Shown here: piece by piece, positions 1 to 6,024 of the stretch
Numbering within the stretch: position 1 is the first letter of the stretch
Layout of the letters: the number at the start of each line of letters is the position of its first letter
Assembly (NCBI GenBank): GCA_016791285.1
Contig: JAEUMX010000259.1
Span: 1 to 6,024 of the forward strand
Source: Burkholderiales bacterium
GTDB taxonomy: Bacteria > Pseudomonadota > Gammaproteobacteria > Burkholderiales > JAEUMW01
Direction: 5' to 3'
DNA: 6,024 nt
Program-made: the position numbers and the translations under genes
Notes under the pieces: generated by a model
What the model was told of the DNA's origin: nothing
The model's input: the letters and a program-made list of their open reading frames with translations, nothing else
Database searches by the model: none

Positions 1-1
1 G

Positions 2-682
2 GCGCGTGCCGCGTTCGTCGACCTGGGCGGAGAGCCCTGTGTGCTCGAGGCGATGCTGCACCTCGAGCTCGAGCTGTCGGTGGTCGTCGTGCGCGGCGGC
101 GACGGATCGGTCGTGACCTTTCCGGTTGCCGAGAACGTCCACGCGCAAGGCATCCTCGATTACTGCATCGTACCGGCACGCGTGCCGCAGGCGCTGGCTG
201 CCGAAGCGCGCGCCGCAGCGGTCGCGGTGGCGCAAGCGCTGGACTACCGGGGCGTGCTGTGCGTGGAGTTCTTCGTCGACGGCGGCGGCGGGCTGCTCGC
301 CAACGAGATCGCCCCGCGCCCCCACAACAGCGGCCATTACAGCATCGACGCGTGCGTCACCTCGCAATTCGAGCAGCAAGTGCGCGTCATGGCCGAGTTG
401 CCGCTGGGAGACCCATCCCTGCACTGTCCGGCAGTAATGGTGAACATTCTGGGCGACGCCTGGCATGCAGGCGAACCGCAATGGGAGCGGGTGCTCGCCC
501 ATCCGCGGGTCAAGCTGCACCTGTACGGCAAGCGCGAGCCGCATCCGGGACGGAAGATGGGGCACTACACCGTGCTCGGCGACGATGTCGAGGCGAATCT
601 CGCGCTGGCGCTCGACATCCAGCGCGACCTGCGCCCATCGTCTGCTGTCGCGCCGGATGCGAAGCAGTGGAACAGCGTTTGA
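2..682 (+). CDS. purK: N5-carboxyaminoimidazole ribonucleotide synthase PurK, C-terminal part (5' end outside window)
   Basis: PurK is a cytoplasmic ATP-grasp enzyme that converts AIR, bicarbonate and ATP to N5-CAIR in de novo purine synthesis; PurE then rearranges the product. The frame is open from base 2 and ends at TGA 680-682, so 226 residues are visible. About 150 N-terminal residues, including the pre-ATP-grasp region, are missing to the left. Family hallmarks in order are ELELSVVVVRG, the FPVAENVHAQGILDY segment, VEFFVDGGGGLLANEIAPRPHNSGHYS (split here: VEFFVD, then NEIAPRPHNSGH with the metal/ATP-binding Glu and Asn), TSQFEQQVR, and the C-terminal LHLYGK and GRKMGHYTVLG blocks. The GTG at 41 is internal, not the start, because conserved sequence continues upstream of it. 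The last bases overlap the possible TTG start of the next gene (TTGA). Identification is secure from these motifs; nothing looks damaged. Confidence 0.96.
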   Translation, partial: ARAAFVDLGGEPCVLEAMLHLELELSVVVVRGGDGSVVTFPVAENVHAQGILDYCIVPARVPQALAAEARAAAVAVAQALDYRGVLCVEFFVDGGGGLLANEIAPRPHNSGHYSIDACVTSQFEQQVRVMAELPLGDPSLHCPAVMVNILGDAWHAGEPQWERVLAHPRVKLHLYGKREPHPGRKMGHYTVLGDDVEANLALALDIQRDLRPSSAVAPDAKQWNSV

Positions 683-1638
683 GCCGGTCGGTCCGCCGCG
701 CGCTGCGCGGGCTCCTCGCCGCCGTCCTCGCGACTGCCGTGAGCGCTGCCGCCGCACCCTTTGCCTACATCACCAATCAGGGCAGCAATGACGTCTCCGT
801 GATCGACCTCGCGCAGAACAAGGTGGTCGCCACCGTCGCGGTCGGTCGCGCGCCGGCCGGCATCGCCGTCAGTTCCGCGACCGCGCGCGCGTTCGTCTCG
901 AATCCGGAGAGCAAGACGCTTTCGGTGATCGACATCGCGTCGAACCGCGTCGTCGACACGCTGCCCGGGGGCGACGGACCGGTCGGCATCGCCGTCTCGC
1001 CCGATGGTTCGCGGGTCTGGCTCGCCGACTGGTTCAACGACCGGGTGCTGGTATTCGACGGCCGGAGCCACCGGCTCCTCGGCCGCGTGGCGGTGGGTGC
1101 CGCACCCGCCGGCGTCGCGGTGCATCCGGACGGCAAGCGCGTCTACGTGGCGAACCGCGACAGCAACTCCATCTCGGTGATCGACGCCGACGCGCTGGCG
1201 GTGACGGCGCAGCTCCCGGCGGGCAGTCATCCCTTCGCGGTCGCGCTCGATCCGTCCGGTGCGCGGCTCTACGCCGTGAACGTCTGGAGCGACGACGTGA
1301 CGGTGTTCGACACCGCGTCCGGGACCCGGCTCGCGACCGTGCCGGTCGGGCGCTCGCCCTATGGCGCTGCCGTCGACGCGCAGACGGGCAGGATCTTCGT
1401 CACCAACCAGCAAGCGGACACTGTCTCGGTCATCGACGCCGCAAGCCACGAGGTCGTCGCGACCGTGCCCGTCGGCGGCTACCCGGAAGGCATCGCGGTG
1501 CACGACGGCCGGGTGTACGTCGTCAACTGGATGGACGACAATGTCGCGGTGCTGGACGCGCGCACCCTGCAGGTGCTCGCCACGATCGACACGGGGAAGA
1601 ACAGCCGAGGCTTCGGCCAGTTCATCGGCGCCCCCTGA
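667..1638 (+). CDS. Secreted seven-bladed YVTN beta-propeller protein
   Basis: This protein of about 323 residues has an N-terminal signal peptide: Arg-rich n-region (residues 4-14), hydrophobic LLAAVLATAV, then SAAAA, with cleavage likely near residues 27-30. The mature part is all YVTN/YncE-type repeats. Blade-opening motifs are YITN, FVSN, WLAD, YVAN, YAVN, FVTN and YVVN, beginning near residues 33, 75, 117, 159, 201, 243 and 283, so the spacing is 42 residues except 40 for the last. Each blade carries a VSVID-like strand followed by a VATVPVG-like strand. Seven repeats predict one closed propeller. The tail reads KNSRGFGQFIGAP. The start is uncertain: GTG 667 is used here, while TTG 679, with TGGA at 668-671 upstream, would give 319 residues and also keeps the signal peptide. 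Translation upstream of 667 is the purK shadow frame. The family is often found with periplasmic quinoprotein or metal functions, but the ligand or partner cannot be read from the sequence. The adjacent MxaD-like gene suggests a shared role (inference). Confidence 0.9.
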   Translation: MEQRLSRSVRRALRGLLAAVLATAVSAAAAPFAYITNQGSNDVSVIDLAQNKVVATVAVGRAPAGIAVSSATARAFVSNPESKTLSVIDIASNRVVDTLPGGDGPVGIAVSPDGSRVWLADWFNDRVLVFDGRSHRLLGRVAVGAAPAGVAVHPDGKRVYVANRDSNSISVIDADALAVTAQLPAGSHPFAVALDPSGARLYAVNVWSDDVTVFDTASGTRLATVPVGRSPYGAAVDAQTGRIFVTNQQADTVSVIDAASHEVVATVPVGGYPEGIAVHDGRVYVVNWMDDNVAVLDARTLQVLATIDTGKNSRGFGQFIGAP

Positions 1639-1673
1639 TTGTTCGGCTCGCGCGAAATCTCATTCGTTCAACC

Positions 1674-1680
1674 AAAGGAG
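1674..1680 (+). promoter_or_regulatory. Strong Shine-Dalgarno sequence for the SRPBCC gene
   Basis: AAAGGAG lies 6 nt before ATG 1687. It fixes that start over the in-frame sequence that is open from 1639. It is the clearest ribosome-binding site in the window; the starts of its neighbours have weak sites. This suggests that the SRPBCC protein is made at a higher level than the genes around it. Confidence 0.8.
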
Positions 1681-1686
1681 TCATCG

Positions 1687-2208
1687 ATGCGCATTACAGG
1701 TCTCGCCCTGGCGCTTTGCCTGGGTATCACCACCGCCGCCCATGCTCACGGCCCGACGCGGCAGAAGGTCACTGAGTCCATCACGATCAATGCGAGCCCG
1801 CAGAAGGTCTGGGACACGATCAAGGACTTCGACGGGCTGGCGAAGTGGCACCCGGCGGTGGCAAAGAGCCCGGCGACCAAGGGCAACGAGGTCGGCTCGG
1901 TGCGTGACATCACGCTCAAGGACGGTGGCAAGATCGTCGAGACGCTGGAGGACTACAGCGCCGAGAAAATGAGCTACAAGTACCGCGCGGCGGACGGCGG
2001 CGCGCTGCCGGTCACGAACTACACTTCGACCCTCAGCGTGAAGCCGGCCGACGGCGGCAAGGCGACCGTCGAGTGGCGTGGCGCCTTCTACCGGGCGTAC
2101 CCCAACAACGATCCGCCGCCGGATCAGAACGACGAAGCCGCGGTCAAGGCGATCACCGGCGTGTACCAGTCGGGTCTGGCGAATCTGCAGAAGATCGTCG
2201 AGAAGTGA
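1687..2208 (+). CDS. Secreted SRPBCC (START-like) family protein resembling MxaD
   Basis: This is a 173-residue protein. Residues 1-20 form a signal peptide ending AHA, so the mature chain should start with His21-Gly-Pro-Thr. The rest fits the polyketide cyclase/dehydrase-type SRPBCC fold. The [19 protein letters not shown] strand-helix start (residues 30-48) is typical, followed by GLAKWHPAV, a series of beta strands ([41 protein letters not shown]), a [14 protein letters not shown] segment (139-152) and a long C-terminal helix. The HGPT-QKV start of the mature chain, the DQNDEAAV segment and the export signal resemble, from memory, MxaD, a periplasmic protein reported to aid electron transfer between methanol dehydrogenase and cytochrome cL. 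No dehydrogenase gene is visible here, so the MxaD assignment is a resemblance and not a proven function. The gene follows the YVTN gene after 48 bp. Its stop overlaps the purC start (GTGA, 2205-2208). Confidence 0.88.
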   Translation: MRITGLALALCLGITTAAHAHGPTRQKVTESITINASPQKVWDTIKDFDGLAKWHPAVAKSPATKGNEVGSVRDITLKDGGKIVETLEDYSAEKMSYKYRAADGGALPVTNYTSTLSVKPADGGKATVEWRGAFYRAYPNNDPPPDQNDEAAVKAITGVYQSGLANLQKIVEK

Positions 2209-3095
2209 TCGGCACGACGCAGCCGCTGTTCGAATCGAGCCTCGACAGCCTGCCGCTGCTGCACCGGGGCAAGGTGCGCGACCTCTATGCGGTCGGCGAG
2301 GACCGGCTGCTCGTCGTCCAGACCGATCGGTTGTCCGCGTTCGACGTCGTGCTGCCGACGCCGATCTCGGGCAAGGGCCACGTGCTCACCGCCCTGTCCG
2401 CTTTCTGGTTCGCGCGGCTGGCGCACGTCGTGCCCCATCATCTGACCGGCATCGATCCGGCGACCGTCGTGAACGCTTCCGAGCGCGCGCAGGTCGCCGG
2501 GCGCTCGTTCGTGGTCAAGCGGCTCGCGCCGCTGCCGATCGAAGCAGTGGTCCGCGGCTACCTCGCGGGCTCGGGGTGGAAGGATTACCTTCGCACCGGC
2601 GCGGTCTGCGGCATCCCCCTGCCGCCGGGACTGCAGGAGGCGGCGAAGCTGCCGGCGCCTATCTTCACCCCGGCGAGCAAGGCACCGGCGGGCGCCCACG
2701 ACGAGAACATCTCCTTTGCCGCGGTCGAGCAGGCGATCGGCCCGGCCCTCGCCGCCCGCGTGCGCGACATCTCGCTGCAGTTGTACACCGAGGCCGCGGA
2801 GTATGCGGACACGCGGGGCATCCTCATCGCCGACACCAAGTTCGAGTTCGGCCTCGACCCGGCCGGCACGCTCTACCTCATCGACGAGGCGCTGACGCCC
2901 GATTCCTCCCGGTTCTGGCCGCGCGATTCGTATGCGGTGGGATCGAGCCCGCCCAGCTTCGACAAGCAGTTCGTGCGCGACTGGCTGGAGTCGATTGCCT
3001 GGAACAAGACGCCGCCCGGCCCGTCGCTGCCTTTCGAGATCGTGAACAAGACGGCAGCGAAGTACCGGGAAGCGCTGCGGCTGCTCACCGCGTGA
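2205..3095 (+). CDS. purC: Phosphoribosylaminoimidazole-succinocarboxamide (SAICAR) synthase PurC
   Basis: PurC joins CAIR and L-aspartate using ATP to give SAICAR in cytoplasmic de novo purine synthesis. All signature blocks are present in the 296 residues: HRGKVRDLY (20-28, nucleotide-binding strand-loop), [11 protein letters not shown] (41-51), GKGHVLT (57-62), [14 protein letters not shown] (115-128), FTPASKA with HDENISF (154-171, a PurC signature), [11 protein letters not shown] (206-216) and [15 protein letters not shown] (225-239, the second signature). This is the long form of about 300 residues, like the yeast enzyme and many proteobacterial ones, rather than the form of about 237 residues in E. 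coli. The C-terminal extension includes [14 protein letters not shown] 2205 is chosen because it sits on the preceding stop (GTGA) and the conserved N-terminus follows closely. The frame is open further upstream, but that is the shadow of the SRPBCC gene. The weak ribosome-binding site together with the overlap suggests translational coupling. Confidence 0.97.
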   Translation: MIGTTQPLFESSLDSLPLLHRGKVRDLYAVGEDRLLVVQTDRLSAFDVVLPTPISGKGHVLTALSAFWFARLAHVVPHHLTGIDPATVVNASERAQVAGRSFVVKRLAPLPIEAVVRGYLAGSGWKDYLRTGAVCGIPLPPGLQEAAKLPAPIFTPASKAPAGAHDENISFAAVEQAIGPALAARVRDISLQLYTEAAEYADTRGILIADTKFEFGLDPAGTLYLIDEALTPDSSRFWPRDSYAVGSSPPSFDKQFVRDWLESIAWNKTPPGPSLPFEIVNKTAAKYREALRLLTA

Positions 3096-3128
3096 ACCTC
3101 GCGCCGCGCTGTGCGTCCCGGCTGGGCG

Positions 3129-4121
3129 ATGCGTGACGCGCCGCTCGCCACCGACCCGGCCGTCGCGCGTGCCGTCGAGATCCTGCGTGGCGGCGGGCTG
3201 GTCGCGTTTCCTACCGAGACCGTCTACGGACTGGGGGCGGATGCGGGCAACGAAGCGGCGGTGCACCGCATCTTCTCCGCCAAGCAGCGTCCGGCAGACC
3301 ATCCGTTGATCGTCCACCTCCCCGACGCGAGCCACCTCGGGCGCTGGGCAGCGGCGGTGCCGGAGACGGCCGCCCGACTCGCCGCGGCATTCTGGCCCGG
3401 ACCGCTGACGCTGGTGCTCGAGCGCGCGGCGGGCGTGCTCGACGCGGTGACCGGCGGCCAGGACACCGTCGGCCTGCGCGTGCCCTTTCATCCTCTCGCG
3501 CTCGATCTCCTGCGCGCTTTCGGCGGCGGCATCGCGGCGCCGTCGGCGAATCGCTTCGGGCGGCTGTCGCCGACCGCCGTGACGCACGTGCTGGCGGAAC
3601 TGGGTGACGATGTGGACTTGATCCTGGATGGGGGCCAGTGCGCAGTGGGCATCGAGTCGACCATCGTCGACGTGAGCGGGGCGCTGCCTCGGCTGCTGCG
3701 ACCGGGAGGCATCGGTCTCGACGCGCTTGCGGAGGTCATCGGCCGGGAAATCCGCCCCGCCGGGGCCGACGCGCCGCGGGCGCCGGGCCGGCTCGCCGCG
3801 CACTATGCGCCGCGGGCGACGATGGTCCTGGTGGATGCGGACGGACTCGCGGAGGCCGTACGGTCCCACTTGCGGTCGGGGCGCCAGGTGGCCGTCTTCG
3901 CGCGGCAGCCGGCGCCGCCACTGGCGGGCGTGATTCCGGCGCGCGCACCCGACTCTGCCGCGGCCTACGCGCGGGTGATGTACCGCGCCCTGCGCGAGTT
4001 GGACGAAACGGGAGCCGACGTGCTCCTGGTCGAGGTTGTGCCAGACGCGCCTGAATGGCTGGCGATTCGCGATCGCCTCGCGAGGGCGGCACAGCGCGAC
4101 CTTGGAGACGACGAGCCTTGA
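3129..4121 (+). CDS. sua5: L-threonylcarbamoyladenylate synthase, two-domain Sua5 type
   Basis: This enzyme makes threonylcarbamoyl-AMP from threonine, bicarbonate and ATP. The TsaBDE complex then uses it to install t6A37 on ANN-decoding tRNAs. The 330-residue length indicates the two-domain Sua5 (TsaC2) form, not the short TsaC/YrdC of E. coli. The YrdC domain covers about residues 8-205: LVAFPTETVYGLGADA (24-39), the KxR motif at K52-R54 followed by PADHPLIVH, WPGPLTLVL (89-97), GLRVPFHP (115-122), the SxN motif S139-N141 and GIESTIVDV (174-182). A linker with PGRLAAHYAPR (219-229) leads to the Sua5 C-terminal domain (about 230-325). ATG 3129 is preferred; GTG 3111 would add six residues. 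Neither start has a good Shine-Dalgarno sequence, so translation probably depends on purC, which ends 33 bp upstream. Placement after purine genes is known in betaproteobacteria (from memory). The stop lies 12 bp from the stop of the convergent WD40 gene. Confidence 0.95.
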   Translation: MRDAPLATDPAVARAVEILRGGGLVAFPTETVYGLGADAGNEAAVHRIFSAKQRPADHPLIVHLPDASHLGRWAAAVPETAARLAAAFWPGPLTLVLERAAGVLDAVTGGQDTVGLRVPFHPLALDLLRAFGGGIAAPSANRFGRLSPTAVTHVLAELGDDVDLILDGGQCAVGIESTIVDVSGALPRLLRPGGIGLDALAEVIGREIRPAGADAPRAPGRLAAHYAPRATMVLVDADGLAEAVRSHLRSGRQVAVFARQPAPPLAGVIPARAPDSAAAYARVMYRALRELDETGADVLLVEVVPDAPEWLAIRDRLARAAQRDLGDDEP

Positions 4122-4133
4122 GCCCATCGCCCG

Positions 4134-6024
4134 TTAGCCGGGGTAGTGCTCGTAAGGCAAACGGTATACGGCCACGCGGCCCATGGTGAGCGGGACCGCG
4201 ATCCAGCACTCGCCGGCAGCGGTGCAGCGGAAGTCGAAGTCTCGCAGCGGCGCAGGCCATTGGAATTCAGTGGGAACGCGCAAGGCAAAGAGCAGCCGTA
4301 ATCTCTCCGGATCCCACATACGGACCGTCATGTCGGTACTTGCGGTCGCAAGGTGACGGCCGTCTGGGGTGTATATGGCGCGGAATACGGTCTGCTTGTG
4401 GCCCATCAGGCTGCGAGATGCACCGAGCGAGGGGTCAAGCGAGTGAAGCGACACAGTCGACGCACCGCGCCCCACCGCTGCGACCTCGCGGCCGTCGGGT
4501 CGAAGGGTCGCCCACATTAGCTCGTCCGCCTGTTGCGAAAGCTCGCGGGGTATATGGGTGGGATCGGCCAAGTCCCAGAGACGCAGCCGGAAATCGGTCA
4601 TCCCGGCCCCAGCGCTAAGCAAACAGCAACCTTCCGGGCTGAATGCAACGCTCGCGACGCCACCCTCGTGAGCTGCGAAGGACCGTTCCTTGGCGCTCGC
4701 CACGTCAAAAAGCCCCACCTTACCGTCGCCGCCGGCAGTGGCGAGTGTCTGGCCGTCCGGGGAGAAGGCGACGGCTTGAACCGAGCCGCTGTGGCTTTGC
4801 ATCGTATGCATGGGTGCGAGTTCGACGTTGTCGGCGGCGACATGCACTCGCCAAAGCTTGGCAGTGCCATCATATGCCGAGGTGGCAAGCAGGCTAGAGT
4901 CGCCCTTGAAGATCATCCGTAGAATCGGATCGGTATGGGCTTGCTCGATCCCGCCAAGAACTTCTCCACTGGGGAGACGGTAGAGGCGCACGCCACCGTC
5001 TCTTTGGCCGACCGCGACCATACTGCCGTTGGGTGCAATCGCAGCTGACATGGCTGCCTTCATCGTCGCCCATACCCACTGGTTCGGAAGGCCCAAGGGC
5101 CAGCGGCGCACGGTCGTATCGCTGGCGGCTGTATAAAGGGTGTTCCCATGGGTGGCCACGGACCACAGGCCTGCTGTGTGGCCTTGGTAGATGCGAAGCG
5201 TGACGCCGCTCGCTACGTCCCATAGGCGCAGAGTCGCATCGCGCGAGGCCGACAGGAGTTGGCTGCCATCCGCGCTAAAGGTGATGTCGAAGACAAAATC
5301 GTGGTGACCACGGAAATGGCGACGCGGCTTGCCGTTGCCGGCGTCCCAGAGGATCACTTCACTGTCGTCGCTCGCCGTCGCCAGCCACTTACCGTCCGGG
5401 CTGAAGGCAACTGCTTCCACATCATCAGTGTGACCCTTGAGGATGCGCGAAGTCCGGGCATTAAGATCCCAGATGCGAGCTGTCTTGTCGTAAGAGGCGC
5501 TGGCCAAGTACCCATCCCGGGAAAAGGCCAACCCATGAGGACCGATGGAGTTGTCATGGCCCTTCAGGGTCGCAATTACCTTCCCATGGGGTACCGACCA
5601 AAGGGTAATGTTGCCGTTACTGCCCCCGCCACTGGCGAGAATCGCTCCGTCTTGGGTGAGGGCCAGTGCCACCACGCCACCCACTCGATCCTCCACCTTC
5701 CACTCGCCCAGCTTTTCGCCCGCTGGCAGCGACCACCGGATGATGTGGCCATCTTCGCCGCCACTGAACAGCCAACGGCCCTGCGGATCTATTGCTAACG
5801 ATTGGACCGTGCCGCGTCTCCCGCCCTTAGGGTCGTGCCCATCGAGCCGTCGCAGGAGCGCCCCAGTCGCCGTATCGAAGAGAACCAAGGTCGCCCGCTC
5901 CCCGGCGGCGGCGAGTAGCTTGCCGTCCGGGCTCACCGCCACCCCGCCCGAGAGCGCGGCACCGGCCCCCACGTATTCCTGCTCGGCGCTTCCGCCCATC
6001 ACATCCACATAGCCCGCCAGCAGG
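4134..6024 (-). CDS. WD40-repeat protein with 14 blades, C-terminal part (5' end outside window)
   Basis: The frame runs from the right edge to TAA (4136-4134). It could start at GTG 6008 or ATG 5999, but the codons from 6009 to 6023 are also open (LLAGY), so the gene most likely continues beyond the window. Numbering from 6008, 624 residues contain about 14 WD40 blades. Blades 1-7 cover roughly residues 10-315 and 8-14 roughly 316-624, which fits two stacked seven-bladed propellers. Canonical blades (FSPDGK-LATAS-D-T-R-WD with a following GH) are clearest in blades 4-6 and 13. Blades 1, 3, 8, 12 and 14 have lost the GH and/or WD pairs. The end, with FDFRCTAAGECWIAVPL (591-607), is unlike a normal WD40 blade. 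The blades differ clearly from each other, so this is not a recent tandem expansion. Bacterial proteins of this build are usually sensor or scaffold modules attached to an NTPase (nSTAND), protease, kinase or TIR part, but none is visible here. Lower GC than the purine genes suggests acquisition (inference). Confidence 0.9.
   Translation of the reverse strand, partial: LLAGYVDVMGGSAEQEYVGAGAALSGGVAVSPDGKLLAAAGERATLVLFDTATGALLRRLDGHDPKGGRRGTVQSLAIDPQGRWLFSGGEDGHIIRWSLPAGEKLGEWKVEDRVGGVVALALTQDGAILASGGGSNGNITLWSVPHGKVIATLKGHDNSIGPHGLAFSRDGYLASASYDKTARIWDLNARTSRILKGHTDDVEAVAFSPDGKWLATASDDSEVILWDAGNGKPRRHFRGHHDFVFDITFSADGSQLLSASRDATLRLWDVASGVTLRIYQGHTAGLWSVATHGNTLYTAASDTTVRRWPLGLPNQWVWATMKAAMSAAIAPNGSMVAVGQRDGGVRLYRLPSGEVLGGIEQAHTDPILRMIFKGDSSLLATSAYDGTAKLWRVHVAADNVELAPMHTMQSHSGSVQAVAFSPDGQTLATAGGDGKVGLFDVASAKERSFAAHEGGVASVAFSPEGCCLLSAGAGMTDFRLRLWDLADPTHIPRELSQQADELMWATLRPDGREVAAVGRGASTVSLHSLDPSLGASRSLMGHKQTVFRAIYTPDGRHLATASTDMTVRMWDPERLRLLFALRVPTEFQWPAPLRDFDFRCTAAGECWIAVPLTMGRVAVYRLPYEHYPG

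Noticed and set aside
259..666. Upstream extension of the YVTN frame inside purK
   Set aside because: The extension is Arg/Ala/Pro-rich shadow sequence of purK. The signal peptide right after 667 shows that the real start is near there.
565..1503. 312-residue open frame on the minus strand opposite the YVTN gene
   Set aside because: It is low-complexity (Arg/His/Asp/Val) and its repetition mirrors the YVTN repeats on the other strand. It has no start signal.
2124..4127. 667-residue open frame on the minus strand opposite purC and sua5
   Set aside because: The translation is rich in Arg, His, Asp and Gln with no recognisable fold or motif. It is the antisense shadow of two clearly conserved genes in GC-rich DNA.
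4130..4142. CCCG-TTAGC-CGGG hairpin between the convergent genes as a terminator
   Set aside because: The stem is only 4 bp and no T-run follows on either strand, so it is too weak to call.
5259..5798. 179-residue plus-strand frame inside the WD40 gene with a fairly normal-looking composition
   Set aside because: It runs antisense to conserved WD40 blades (LTVRAEG is the reverse reading of the FSPDGK region), and no ribosome-binding site or family motif is seen.
4593..5940. Recurring CCGTCCGGG-GAAGGC-like strings as possible DNA repeats or a CRISPR-like array
   Set aside because: They are irregularly spaced and imperfect, and they encode the FSPDGK motif of successive WD40 blades on the minus strand.

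Overview
The window comes from a high-GC bacterial chromosome, most likely a betaproteobacterium. That inference rests on the third-position G/C bias, the association of purine genes with a two-domain Sua5 gene (from memory, betaproteobacteria often carry purC-purE-purK-sua5 together) and the long form of PurC. The sequence contains no RNA gene that would fix the lineage.

Layout: positions 2-4121 hold five genes on the plus strand, tightly packed. They are the C-terminal two thirds of purK, a secreted seven-bladed YVTN beta-propeller protein, a secreted SRPBCC-fold protein resembling MxaD, purC, and a two-domain sua5/tsaC2-type gene. Genes 1/2 and 3/4 overlap or nearly overlap at their stop and start codons. 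Gene 3 has a strong Shine-Dalgarno sequence of its own. From 4134 to the right edge, one minus-strand reading frame encodes at least 624 residues of WD40 repeats. I count 14 blades, which suggests two seven-bladed propellers, and the frame is still open at the window end. It meets sua5 tail to tail across only 12 bp.

How the genes work together: PurK makes N5-CAIR and PurC makes SAICAR, two nearby steps of de novo IMP synthesis. Sua5 makes the threonylcarbamoyl-AMP used for tRNA t6A, so this part of the operon is cytoplasmic housekeeping. The two genes between purK and purC are different in kind: both products carry signal peptides and should act in the periplasm. Their pairing suggests an accessory module, possibly for a quinoprotein dehydrogenase, placed inside a purine operon. 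The WD40 gene is less GC-rich by hand count of sample lines (57-60% against 72-78%) and looks like an accessory, possibly acquired, gene. Its N-terminal part, which would show its function, lies outside the window.

There is no stretch longer than about 50 bp without a gene, and I saw no tRNA, rRNA, IS element, CRISPR array or convincing terminator.
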